The position numbers and the translations under genes were made by a program. Shown here piece after piece: positions 1 through 12,000 of a stretch of DNA of 64,000 nucleotides. Location: NCBI GenBank assembly GCA_914767715.1, contig OU612070.1:17720025-17784024 (forward strand), read 5' to 3'. Below the pieces are notes generated by a model, which was given only the letters and a program-made list of their open reading frames with translations, had not been told where the DNA came from and did no database searches. Positions within the stretch are counted from its first letter, which is position 1. Each line of letters starts with the position of its first letter. Source of the DNA: Membranipora membranacea. Its lineage: Eukaryota > Bryozoa > Gymnolaemata > Cheilostomatida > Membraniporidae.

Positions 1-3000
1 TTAGCTCGTCTCTTGTTTCGTTTCTGTTACCCGACTGACCATATGTGGGTAAACTACCCAGATTTCTACAGAACTCATCGGTAGCTGTTAGCTTGACACT
101 GTCATCTTCTTCTTGTGTGTTTGTGAGAAAGTCGTTATCTGGTGCGTCATCAGTATCATCTCGTCCTACCGCTGCCAACAACGCAGCTGCTGCCTACAAA
201 TCAGAACGATTAAACAGTACAAAATACACTATTGGATTAGTGATCTGGGAGAGCTTGCAGTACCAGATAGGTTGGCATTCAGACAAACAGCTCTATCCAG
301 TAGTGCCACTGCTACCTCATTCTGGCAGTCAAGGTGAGGAATGCAAAAATTTATTTAGTCAAAGTCTTCGTAGTTCTAATATGTCTGAGATGAAACAGCT
401 CTTTTGCAGGTTTGTTGATAGCTCAAAATGATGATGTCCACATATAGCATGATATCTTGGTTCATATCCGTAACTGAGGATAAAAGGAGGTAACACACGT
501 TATATTGCCTAATCCATTAATCATAAACTATTTTGAATACCAATGCTACTACACGCCCTATGCACAGAGAACAATATTACATACTGAGATAGGTTCCATT
601 TTTTTAGACTGTTTAAGTTTTCTCTGTATGGCAAGTGAGCTCTGATAATCATCATTAACTTCATCATCTAGGTTAGCTCCTCCCACATAGTTAGCATCAT
701 CATCAGACTCCGCCTGCTGAACTACTGATGTTAGATGATCGGCCATCTCAGAGGAGAAAACGGGCATGTTCGTCTCGTCGGCCGCTGTGCTGTTAATATA
801 AACGTATAAGTAGTATTTAGTAGAACGAAAGGTTTTTTCATTATTTAGTCTGTATTACTAACAGGCGACTTTGATAATCAGACTTTTACTTTACATAGTA
901 GTACCATCTCATCAGTCGATGTACATTGATGTGCTGAAACTAATGGACCAACAGGTCATAACTTAAACTGATGAATTAGGAGATATGGATCTCATTCTTT
1001 ATTCCTCAGTTATTTCTCAGAATTGAATGGGGGATCTGTACAACAGCTGACAATCATCACATGAGGAAAATAAGGTAAGTGTTGAAGGCAAGTGACAAGG
1101 TTATTGATAAAGGTAAGCTAAAAAGTTATCAAGAACTTACCGGTTACCATCATCTTCTAGAGGCAGTAAGTCATCAGCCTTGACTGTCTCTGATCGTTTT
1201 ACTTTCCTAACTCTTTTCTTCCTCTTCTTAAACTTAGCGTCCATCTCAGCTTGAGTATAAAACTCAGACGCCATAGTCGGCTCGGCCAGGGCTGTAAGTA
1301 ATCACCACAATCACACATAATGAGTTATAGTGTAGTAAATCTAGGAGGGACAGGTACTAGCTGGGCTGCGAGGAAAACTGGAGCTTCTGTACGTACGGGT
1401 TAGAAAGATAATGCTATATCTATATATTATAACATTATCACACTAAAGATTAACGTTACAGCTTCGGTTTATAGTTGTGCTATTTAGCTTTCACGTAACT
1501 ATTGCCTGCATTGAAGGGCTATGCTGATTAGAATATAGTGAGTATGTTTGTTAATAGATCAATTATTTCCCAAGATAAACAAAACGAAAACTATCCATAT
1601 CAATCTTTTTCCAACAATGGTATTAAACCAAACTTGTGTCAACACTGCTGTATGTGCAACCCTCAATGGTCCATCATCTGGATTCAAATTACATTTTTAC
1701 AGCACAACCTGAAGAATTTTAGGCTACGAAAATTTCTGGATTGATGATGTTACCCCCCTTCCAGAGAAATCAGAAATCAATATATATATATATAAAAGCT
1801 CCAAGCAAATTACTTACAAAGTGTCTGAGCCCCCTTCTGTAGTTCTCTCCTTATCTCCTCCATTCTCGTTTCTTGTGACGTGTTGTATGATCCTTTATTT
1901 CCTAACTCAAAGTATTCTCCTTTCTTAGGACCCGATATCTCCTCATCATACTTAGATAATACATCCTTAGGCTTCATCTATACAAACGCAATCATGTAAA
2001 CGGATGACAATGTCACAACTTAAAATGAGTAACTAGCAAATAGTAGCATCTTCTATATCAAGTATGATTAAATTTGCCTACATTTGGAGTCGCCCATCTT
2101 CGTGGACGGCAGCAGTAAGCCACATTTCATTAATAAAATGAAAACATGTAGATCACATTGTACAACCCAGCGAGTGGAACACAATGAATAAGTATCAAAC
2201 ATGAGCATTTTCTAGATCAAGTATCGATTCAATTTGACTGCATTTGGTGTTGCCCCCATTGAAGCCCTTCAAGGATAGCAGCTTTACCTTTGACTAATAG
2301 TAAGCCATATACTCGAAAAATCAAAATAGAACTTGTAGATCACACTGTGAAATAACCCAACGAGTGATACAGCTTCCATAGTAACAATTTAGCAGTGATA
2401 GGTGGATACTAATTATATTCCTCACCATTCCAAATTCATCATCCTCCACATCGTATGGATTGTATGCCGGTTTCTTTTTCTTTGTATCAAGATTTTTCTC
2501 TAATCTCTCACTGTCTTGTATATTAACATTGACAAGTTCATCACCATCTTCATCCAATACACCTGAAAACAGCAAATGTAAAACTAAGGGATATATTATT
2601 CTGATTGAATGCAGTGTGCCAACAATCCATTCAATAGCAAGAGAAAAAAATCTCCATACAATACTTCCAACAAATCAAAACAATGATTTTTTTTAGCATA
2701 TGTCCCATACGGCAAAGATAAAGAGACCAATGTGAAAAAGCAGAGGATTTTTACGACACTACATTTTCAGGTCAACACCGCCCTGTACTGTATGATATAA
2801 AATATCTAAGTGATGATTATTATTCTGAATATAAACGAACACATTTTTGTAATCTGAAGATTGTGAAGAAATAAAGGCTAGAAAATCAAATATCAATATA
2901 TCTAATCTGACCACACTGTTAATGTGTTTGTTCATAAAACCCTTTTGTTTGCTAATCTACCTTTGTCTGCTAAGGTAAGAATGGTTGTATGTCCCTCCTT

Positions 3001-6000
3001 AAAATTAGCTTGATCGTGAGCAACTTTTAGACCCTTTAGATCTCTACTTGAATATCTAGGGGTGCTAACTTTCATTTCCTTCTCAACAAGAGAGCTGATA
3101 CCAAACTCCTCATCCATCTGGTCAAGTAGCTTGGCTCTCTCTGCAGCGCGTTTCTTTTCCTGTTGAGAGTCAAATCATTACAATGTATTTTATAAACTAT
3201 TAAATTCCTTTGCCTTTCATCTTTAAATGTAACAAACGAGGCTTGTATTTTGGGCAAATCAACTATCAACAAGAGCCTGGAACTATTCTATGATGTCATA
3301 ATGATTTTCTCCAATATTCAAGTAAAATGTGGATTTGGTAATTTGAGTTATTCCCTCTCTGACATCGAGGTTCAATGAGAGCACAACTCCAGTATTTGAT
3401 GGGCACTCTTTCCGCTGCCGAAACTCCACAACACTGGACAAGAACGACATATTACAAGATGAACATACCGCCTCTTTTTTCTTCTGTTTATGTACCCAGT
3501 TGAGAGCATCATCATCACTATCAGAGTCAGCGAGTCCTTTCACCTTCCTAAAACAATTATAATCATTTATAGTACATAGTTCACATCACAATTGATTCAT
3601 CATGTAATATCATCATGAGGCAAATATTAGTATGTCACTACCTAGAATTGAATGTCTAGATAAAACTGGAGGCTTTCCTTGTGGAGAACTGATTGATTGG
3701 TTCCTATATATGGATTCTTCATAATATTGTACACATGTATCAAATGACCTTTCGTTCCACAAGTTCTATTGGCAATCTCTTAGCAATCTCTACTCTTTTT
3801 CTATTTTTCTTTATTCTCTGAGAGAGCATTCAATTCAGTCAGGGTTTAGAACTACAACTCATATAATGGGATGCGACGGCACAACATCATCTAACTTACC
3901 CTAATTTCTGATTTTGTAGGCGTTTCTGTTTGGCAGCAGCTAATCTATCTCTGAGTTTCTCACTTTTCTTCTGATCTCCGATATTGATAGCAGGTTTGTG
4001 TATGTCATCTTTAAGAGATTCCTTCTCCTCGTCCGGTTTCTTTGTGTTGAGATCGAGCGGCTTCAGACCTAGTTTTATCCTCAGTGCACTATAACATAAC
4101 ATGCATATATCATAGTTATTATTGTCAATCAGATTTTGTTTCGCCTAACAAATGACATAATATATGACCACATCAGCTCATTTTTTACAACAGCAAGCTC
4201 GATAAAAAACGAGATTTGTCTGAGCATAGTGCTGCTAAAGACATCAATCACCAATAAGCACGGGACCAACCAAGTGGCAAAGGGATTTCTAAATTAGTAA
4301 TCAGACAGACACACCCTTTACTACCTATGACACAGAATTACGGTCACTCCCAAGTGTTATTTCTCCACCATGGCCATAGCAACATTCACTATAACGTATA
4401 ATCATTTGTATATATATGTCTTGACCATAGAAATTATATTTATTAAATCTATGAAATCTTGATAAACTTTGTTGGTGGTCAGGGGTTGTTAGATGGTTCT
4501 CCCCCCCCCCCCCCAAACAAACAAAGCTTAACAGGACAGTCAAATTTTGTACACACTTTGCCTCATCTATAGATAGATTATCACCAGCAGCCTCTCCTGT
4601 ATCAGCTGATCCTGTCGTCGCTCCTGAGCTCTTCTGTTCTACTGGTGATTGTCTCCCCCGCCTATCTCTCTCGTCATGTTTATATGACCTTCTACTGCTA
4701 CCATCAGGTGATGATCTACCAATAATAGAAGGAATAAAAGGTATAAAAGCATTGAGTACATGTGGGCTATAATTATGTACTGACTCACAACATTTTCACC
4801 TATTATTTTTTTGCATATATGGCATTTCAATTTTCTCATTTTAAAAACATGTTGACATTTGTTCCTTTCTGCATTAGCCTTGTCATGTGGCTTCTTTTTG
4901 TTTTGTAGCCACATGACAAGGCTACATCTGCATGGCTTTAACTAGTTAGACTCTAAGCCATGAGAATAGCAACTCAAATTCACGAGCAAGATTTATTATG
5001 AAGAAAGCCAAATCAATCTCTTTATTTGTATCTATATAGGTAACAAGGAAATTAATAATAACTAATAATTAATAACAAAATAATATATTTATGGGTATTA
5101 CGTGAACATTACACTTAGAAATACATGAACAAAAACAAAAATAGAGAGAGCGAGAAGGCTAACCTGTCTTGTCTCTTATTCTTTCTGCGCCTCTCTGTGT
5201 GGTCTGGCGATCTATCCTCTCGTTTTACGTTCGGTGGTTTGATATCATCACCAGTAGGTGAATAATCTCTCTTTACTGAAGTAGAGGGAGGGAGAGGAGG
5301 CTGACTATCTGAAATCTCCTCCTTTATCCTCTGCTCTCTCTTCAACTCTCTAACAATATGAAGAACACATGCACCACATCAATGTATTCTGTATTATATC
5401 CAAGGTATGTGATGAGCAAACAACGTAAATATACTGTGATTGGAGGATGTTGCTACGCACAGAGCTCATATATCTTTTTTTCTCCATATATGACAATAGT
5501 TTGTCTACTAAGTAACCTTTTCTACATCTTCATTTTAATTTAAGGTTTTGACTTGCTACTATACACCAAAGTGCAAATATGTATAACATATGTACTGTTG
5601 CTAATTGTTATTACTATATTGTTAAAATATCTACATTACTCAATAAGCCATTTTGGCAATAGCTGTAGGGTATTAGGGAATCCTTGAGAAGTTGTTCTCT
5701 TATCGAAAATGAGAAGAAAACAAAACATTTTAATTTAATTGAACTCCCTGCTTATGTTTCAATTTGTATTTCAGCTTCTTTTTTTGCTCAACGTTTGCAA
5801 CCATTACCAGTCAATCTTCATCATCTGATATTGCTTTTAGGGCTTTATTTATTGATTATATAATTTTTATAATGGACATAATCAACATGAGTAGTTAGAA
5901 GAAGTAAGTGTAGTACCTGATGAGTGTGGAGGGAGAATCTGCTCGATGTTCTCTATCTAGAGGTGATCTACAAATCAAATCAACAAATAATTTCTCTTAT

Positions 6001-7059
6001 GAACATAATATCTCGGTTACAAAAGAAGAGGACTGATGATGTAGCGTGTCAGTAGAAACTCCACATATTTGATATCACTTTAGCAGTTTTCTTCAACACA
6101 AAAAATAAGAATTAAATGGAAAGGGAATTGGGAGTACTAATCAAGGCATGATAGCCACTGAAGATCAGACAGGGAAGAAATGCTATATAAGTATGATATA
6201 CCATAAACTCGTACGTCATGTACGTAGCGAATGTCATGAGTGTGTTAGACTTGATGAGAAGAAGAAGATTGCAGTGGTTTGGGCATGTGTGCAGAAGAGA
6301 GGAAAATGATGACATTAGAAGAGTACATGAGATGAGAGTGGAAGGAAAGAGAAATAGGGGACGCCCAAAGCATAGATGGAAGGATACAATCAGGAAGGAT
6401 CTCCAATCCTGTTCCCTCAGTGAAGAGGATGCTCAGGACAGGATTAGATGGAGAAGTTTGATAGAACTAGGCCTCCGGCAGGCACCTGCCACCCGGACAG
6501 GACAGAGCGGAGATAGGTGAGGAGAGGTGAGGTGAGGTGAGGATACCATAAACTCGTACCTTGATCTGGATCTTGCCGCTTCCCTCCTTTCCTTGCGCTC
6601 ACTGAAATTAAAAGCATCAACATCTCAAATACATATACATGAAATTTATTAATTAATTTATTAATTTATCCTGATACAAGTTCCTAGAGAGACTATCCAT
6701 TGTTTATATAATCAACACCTCTATGTCTCAACAGGAATACTGTTTATCAGATTTGCACATTAAGTGACAACTTGTTTCTACTGCTTCATCGAATAGTTCA
6801 GACACTTGATAGCATTTTTGTTTCATACACATCAACCTCGAAGTGCTGTGCCATTGGACAGCTCACACACAATCCACTGAGTAATTATTCATCAAAATCA
6901 AATCAGTCTCAGTTAAGACCCATATTTATATGACTTATCTGAGTCATAAAGTTGAAATTGAGTAAGGCCTACATACCGAGAGCGACTCCTGGATGATCTG
7001 TGTTTTTTCTTCTTCTTATGCTCCCTGTCTTTATCCTTTGACTTTTTGGAGGAGCCCAT
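1..7059 (-). CDS. SART1: SART1 (U4/U6.U5 tri-snRNP-associated protein 1), 3' partial
   Basis: SART1/Snu66 is a nuclear component of the U4/U6.U5 tri-snRNP, needed to form the active spliceosome. Thirteen minus-strand exons can be read: 7059-6977, 6601-6560, 5967-5917, 5349-5164, 4715-4557, 4088-3900, 3547-3469, 3159-2961, 2562-2426, 1977-1818, 1291-1141, 789-585 and 193-1. All phases agree and give about 611 residues. The start is the ATG at 7059 (MGSSKKSKDKDREHKKKKKH), as in animal SART1. The basic, RS-like N-terminus is followed by family landmarks: LSIDEANALRIKLGLKPLDL, AEKKRAAERAKLLDQMDEEF, GVLDEDGDELVNVN, VKADDLLPLEDD and TDEFCRNLGSLPTYG. The human protein is about 800 aa, so roughly the last 190 residues lie beyond position 1. 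A CAG acceptor just upstream (exon from about 7066) suggests a 5'UTR intron. Intron 2 holds a non-LTR retrotransposon fragment. Confidence 0.95.
4499..4514. repeat. Poly-C homopolymer tract
   Basis: A run of about 14 C residues in a SART1 intron. Similar C runs occur at about 13151-13163 (BBOF1 intron) and 37680-37692. Lengths may be affected by sequencing error. Confidence 0.8.
4875..4924. repeat. Foldback element, 18-bp arms (TAGCCTTGTC family)
   Basis: The arms TAGCCTTGTCATGTGGCT and AGCCACATGACAAGGCTA are perfect reverse complements around a T-rich loop, in the SART1 intron upstream of exon 5 (4715-4557). The same ends recur at 10970-11043 in a BBOF1 intron, so this is a small dispersed foldback family. 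Confidence 0.7.
6198..6559 (+). mobile_element. 5'-truncated non-LTR retrotransposon with 17-bp target-site duplication
   Basis: The insert lies in intron 2 of SART1, opposite to the gene. Its ORF at 6218-6520 encodes about 100 residues with the motif RRRLQWFGHVCRREENDD, then GKRNRGRPKHRWKDTIRKDL and SEEDAQDRIRWRSLI. This is the C-terminal tail typical of non-LTR (LINE) endonuclease/reverse transcriptase polyproteins. The catalytic domains are missing, so it is a dead 5'-truncated copy. The 3' end runs into a (GAGGT)n-like tail at about 6517-6542. The 17-bp direct repeat ATACCATAAACTCGTAC lies at 6198-6214 and 6543-6559, exactly flanking the insert. The clade (RTE, CR1 or L2 type) is not assigned. 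Confidence 0.9.
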
Positions 7060-7344
7060 TACTCCGCTGTGGAAATGAATTGTTTCAATGTACATTCATA
7101 ATACTGACTTAAACTCACAACTCACAGCACAAATACACATGGGATGGGTGAAGTCCAGCTATAAGGGCATAAATAAAGGGCCCTGAAGCATTTATTTTAC
7201 CTAAGTTCTGTATCGTCACTCCCAACAAGTACTTGTTGATACACTAACCAAATCAATCAATCATGGACTGGTTTACAAAGCCCTTCTATTCCTGGCTAAA
7301 CCCTAAATTGTCGAGCAGGGTCTGACACCACAGGAATCTCGCGT

Positions 7345-7408
7345 TACAAGCATGCATACTTTGCCAATGTCCATGATCATGGACATTGGCAAAGTATGCA
7401 TGCTTGTA
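7345..7408. repeat. Perfect 64-bp palindrome
   Basis: The sequence reads identically on both strands with no loop, centred on ATGATCAT at 7376/7377. Each arm contains ACTTTGCCAATGTCCA. The same core lies in the arms of the foldback element at 17091-17208, so the two are probably related mobile foldbacks. Confidence 0.85.
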
Positions 7409-8468
7409 TTTTCAGATGCCTACCAACTAATTACTTATGCCCAACACACTAGTAGTATGGTATGACAATTAGTATAGAACATATTTGCCATCCCAATGTA
7501 TAAATAAATATATCATTATCAATATATGTTTATCTGGCCTCTATCACAGGTCCCAGAATAGACAAATATATACACTACAGACTACAGACTGGTCTGGGCC
7601 AACAACAAAGTTGTGTTCCAATGGCTTTAGATCTGGCTGGTTCAAGCGAGAAGTACACCTTAGTTAGCTAAATAATTCTATAAATATTTATGAGATTGCA
7701 GTTAAGAGGTCTTCTCAACTCCTTGATTGTAATGAGAGCAGTTTCATTATCCCTAGTACTAGTAGCCTAGTAGTTTGAAGATATTAATCAAGGGCATAGT
7801 TTATTGTAATAATCAACTTTTTCTTCAACATAAGTCAAATGTAATCTTAAATAAATGGTTTAGGTCAAGGTCAACATAGAAAATAAAATTAAAATAAAAT
7901 AAAAACAAAATATCATCAGAAATAGATTTTCACTACATAAATTCATTTTTGCGAGAGAATACATCAAACTTAGAATCTTGAAAAAGAGCATAAATGGTTT
8001 TATTTTTGCTTATATTACCATGGATATGCTTCATCAAGTTTCCGGTTTCAGCAATCACTGATAATAAGTTGGAAGATAAATAAGTTAAAATATGTCTTTG
8101 ACTGAATTATCCACACATATACTACTTGAAGGTGTAAGCTCTGTTATAAGACAATGGAGGGGGGTACATACATAGATCTTGTCCCAAAATTGGTACTCTA
8201 GCAGCAGAATGAGACAAATAAATCACTATTCAGGCAACAAACTTAGGTGTATTATTTAGTAGTTAGGCTTGACTGAGAGTGAGTGTGAATCTGAATGAAT
8301 GAGGTGATGGGAGCAGCTATTAGCATTAAATAATCATTAGTTGTCATATCAAACCAGTTACCTAAGTCCCTGACCAACCAGACAGTCAAAAATTCATGGT
8401 TTCATACTACCTTGTTCCTACAACCCTTGTTTTGGTGTAGTTTGGTGAATATCTGTCAGCCACAGAGT

Positions 8469-8566
8469 AGATCAAGTTTAATCCATTTGCCTGCTCCCTT
8501 CCATTGGTCACACCATCGGATCAGGAGCAACTCCGAATGTAGCCATATGGACCAACTTGTCTAGGC
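8469..8566. mobile_element. Degenerate MITE copy (AGATCAAGTTTGATCC family)
   Basis: The left end reads GTAGATCAAGTTTAATCCAT. The inverted right end reads GGAGCAACTCCGAATGTAGC followed by GGACCAACTTGTCTAG. It matches the better-preserved copies at 22987-23094 and 31250-31364. No clear target duplication is seen here. Confidence 0.6.
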
Positions 8567-9079
8567 TAGGCATTTGGCCTCTCAGCAAGTGTACATTTAC
8601 CTTCGTATTTACCTTCGTCGTCATAGTCTCCAGCACCAACATCTCCTGCTGTGACTCGAGAGACTTGTTTTCTCGTAGTCGTTGTTTTTTCTGGTTCAGG
8701 TACAGTGGATGGTGTTGCTATTTACCACAATACCACAATATTTTGCAATTAAATAATAAGTATCTATTTATAATTGTTCTTGAGTAGTTGATTTATGCCA
8801 CTCTGTTTGATTGAGTGCCAATGTTTAATTATTAGTTCTTGTTGAGATCCTCCAAAGTATTAGAGAAATCTGGCGTACACTTAATCTAGTTCCCAATTCT
8901 GGTTGGAAGCCTCCTCTCTCTGTTATACTACAATGTATGTCAAATCAGGAAAGACAGACATGTCAGACTAGGTATTGATGACAACTATTCAATTCATGAT
9001 GATGATGATGTTTCTTGTGTTTTAGTAAACAAAGCAGAGAACCTACTCATAAATCTTTATAAAAGAAGAATCTGTAAAT

Positions 9080-12000
9080 ATGGCACCCAAGAAAGGCAAG
9101 AAAGGAAAAAAGGGCAAGAAGGGGAAGAAAGGAGGAAAGTAAGTAGCCCGTTTAACCCTGATGTCTGTATCATCGATAATCTCTATATACTCAAAATATA
9201 TATGATTGATTCTATGTTTGCATGAACTACACACAAGGGCCCACTTCTACAAGATCAAGCTTGCTGATTTTAATCTGAGTACCATTCCCACACAACCACA
9301 GGTGTTCCTAACAAGCCTGTTTGTCAGAATTCCTGCAGTCCTCCTGATGACTGGGAACCCAATGTCAGTAATACTTCCACTTTCAAAACAAATTATAATG
9401 ATTCCATAACATAATAGATAACTTTCTATTCAGGGATACCCATAACATGGACTTACGGGTATACAATGTTGATCAGTTCAACGTTTATGATAACATGTTT
9501 ATTGCTAATTACGACAAATACGAGTGAGTAATGCTCCGTCGATGTTAAGTAGCCCTTCGGTAGCAACTAGTACATGCACATCCAAGACAATTATACATCC
9601 CTACACGCATGTCACATCCCAGGCTACCCGTCTATCATTTTTTCAATTCATAGTACAGTTATGTGTAGCACAATTTTCAAACGGAAGTGCTCCTGGTCTG
9701 TATTGGCAAGACCAAGGAGTCTCTATCTCCTTGGTTAGACAGAAACATTGGCAAATGAAATAACTAATCATGTAATGGTACCTGTGCAATTTGATGATTT
9801 GTGAGCCCCCTGTTTATGATGCAACTTATGTTGCATTTTTTGACACATTATTTTCTCTTTTTGACAGAAAGTCAGAAAAGAAGAAAGCAAAGGAAATGAT
9901 AGCCGCAGAGCAGGCTGTCATAGACTCTGAATTATGGGAGGCCCGATATGAGGCCCTTACTGAAACCAAGAACGACTTCAGGTACTCAGCATCTTCATAA
10001 CTGCATTGTCAAAACTTGCTGTCTTGTCATTTAGTTATAGGCTCAGAGAACTGAACGCGATCTCTGCAAGTATACTTTTACTACACGCCCTAGTTATTTG
10101 AACATAAATTTGCATACATTTATAAATCAACAAAATCTTTAATATATTTGCCGTTTGTGCTCAAAGGCTACAGATGCATCGAGGGAATGCTTGTAAAGCA
10201 CCCTGTTGTCTTCTCAAATGAAATTTTGCATGAAGCTGTTGACATTATTCAGGTCTAATGCCCAGGACCTGGCTCTAGAGAATGATCTACTCATGAATCA
10301 AATGAGACAGACAGAGACAGATACTATCGATGTTGTTACTTTTCTCAAAAAAGAAGATCAGAAAAAAGACACAAAGGTGGGCTGTTCTGTGATATCAGTA
10401 GATAGGTAGACTCACTGCAACATTCTTGTTGGTTTAGTCACTGATATGTTGTGGAGATCTTTTTTTCTAGTATAGCCATCTCATGAGTAATCTTCACTGA
10501 AAAAAGCCCTCTCTCTTAGTCTGATTATATTTAGACTTTACATTACTTATATTCATATTGAAAAATTCACGAAATCTTTGATTAGGAAAAATTTGCACAG
10601 CGCAAGTGGTTAGAGAAAGAAGGATAATCAAACACTTTTTTCTTTTAAAAATGTGAATATTGAATTCAGTTAGAGGTCAGATCTATAGTATGTGTGCATT
10701 GTGTCCAATGCAAATACTTCATTGTTAATTGTGCAGGTTGAGCGTTTGGAGGCTGAGCTCAAAAAACAGAAGCGAAAACATCGACTAGACAAACAAGGAC
10801 TCATAGATGACTTCAACCAGCAAATAAACAGTCTGGAGGGTCAGCTGTCAAAGAAACAAGAAGATATTGTGCTCATGCAGAATGAGCTCATGCATGTCAA
10901 GGTATCATAATGACTGATGTGAACTGATGAATATATCAGTGATAACACTATATCCTCCTTCTGATAGTCTAGCCTTGTCGAGCGACTACTTTTCTGGTTT
11001 GGGATAAAACCAAAATAAAAAAAGTAGCCACTTGACAAGGCTACTGTTGGACTAGTCATGTTAGAGAATAACTTCAAGTCGTATTATCAAAATGACTTTT
11101 GGAACAAATTTGAGATCGCTGGGATTTGACTGAACCCTCCAAATTAAAAAAAATTTGATCAGTTGGTGAAGCAATTGTTTGAGGCTCATCTTATCTTCAT
11201 GCCAGCAAAGTGTATAGCTACAATATTGATGTTATGTTTGCTGAAACATCCTAAGATTTGCATAAACAGATGAACTCACCGATCCGCATGATATATGAAT
11301 AGTTTGTTATTACTATGGGGAATGACTTAACCATGATCAAAACATTCCCTGTAAATTTGAGCGAAGCTTCGTCTTGTTATTTGTACAGACTCGATATACT
11401 ACAATGATTTGTATACTGTTTGCAGGAATTCAGGAAGAAGCGAGCTCTGATGCAGAGAGAGCTGGATGAGATCAGAGATACTATGTTCTTATCTAACAGA
11501 GAGCATAAAGAAGAGAGTTCTAGGCTGGAGCAAAAATTCCTAGAGGAGCGAATCTCACTCCAGAAAGAGGCTGATCAGAAAATCAGTGAACTCGCAGACA
11601 GAGCACACCAAGAAGCTATAGCGTGAGTATATAATTAGTTATAGATTAAGGACCTGAGCTGTATGTTGGGGATATAAGTGGAGCTCCGCTGTAAGTAGTC
11701 TATAGTAGGATCTCAGGCTAGACTTGTCCTCTCTCATTAGTATCAATATCAATGTGCTGTTGATCCTTACTAGCTTTAGACCCTTAATTTTTTTATTTTG
11801 CGTAGCAGAGGCATTCTATTTTATTGGGTAGAGGATAGTTTATTAATGGAATGCTATGACCAGGGTCCCAGGCAAATTTTGAGTACTTGAGCTAATAAAG
11901 CATGTATTGAGGTGGTAATGGTGGTGTTTGCGATTAACTAAGGTACAATAATATTCATTTTATGAGTTACCAGAATTTTATTATTCCAGGGAAACACACA

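Larger units (their letters stand above)
7060..9079. other. Divergent intergenic spacer between SART1 and BBOF1
   Basis: Two kilobases between the divergent starts of SART1 and BBOF1, so it probably contains both promoters. I see no coding exon with splice support. It holds a perfect 64-bp palindrome (7345-7408) and a degenerate MITE copy (8469-8566). The rest is AT-rich with no recognised structure; the core promoters could not be located by eye. Confidence 0.6.

Noticed and set aside
45-431. 128-codon plus-strand ORF
   Set aside because: Antisense to the SART1 exon at 193-1, whose minus-strand frame matches the family (DEFCRNLGSLPTYG).
9302-9360. Possible extra BBOF1 exon (VPNKPVCQNSC frame)
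   Set aside because: Its phase does not fit exon 1 or exon 2; joining gives stops.
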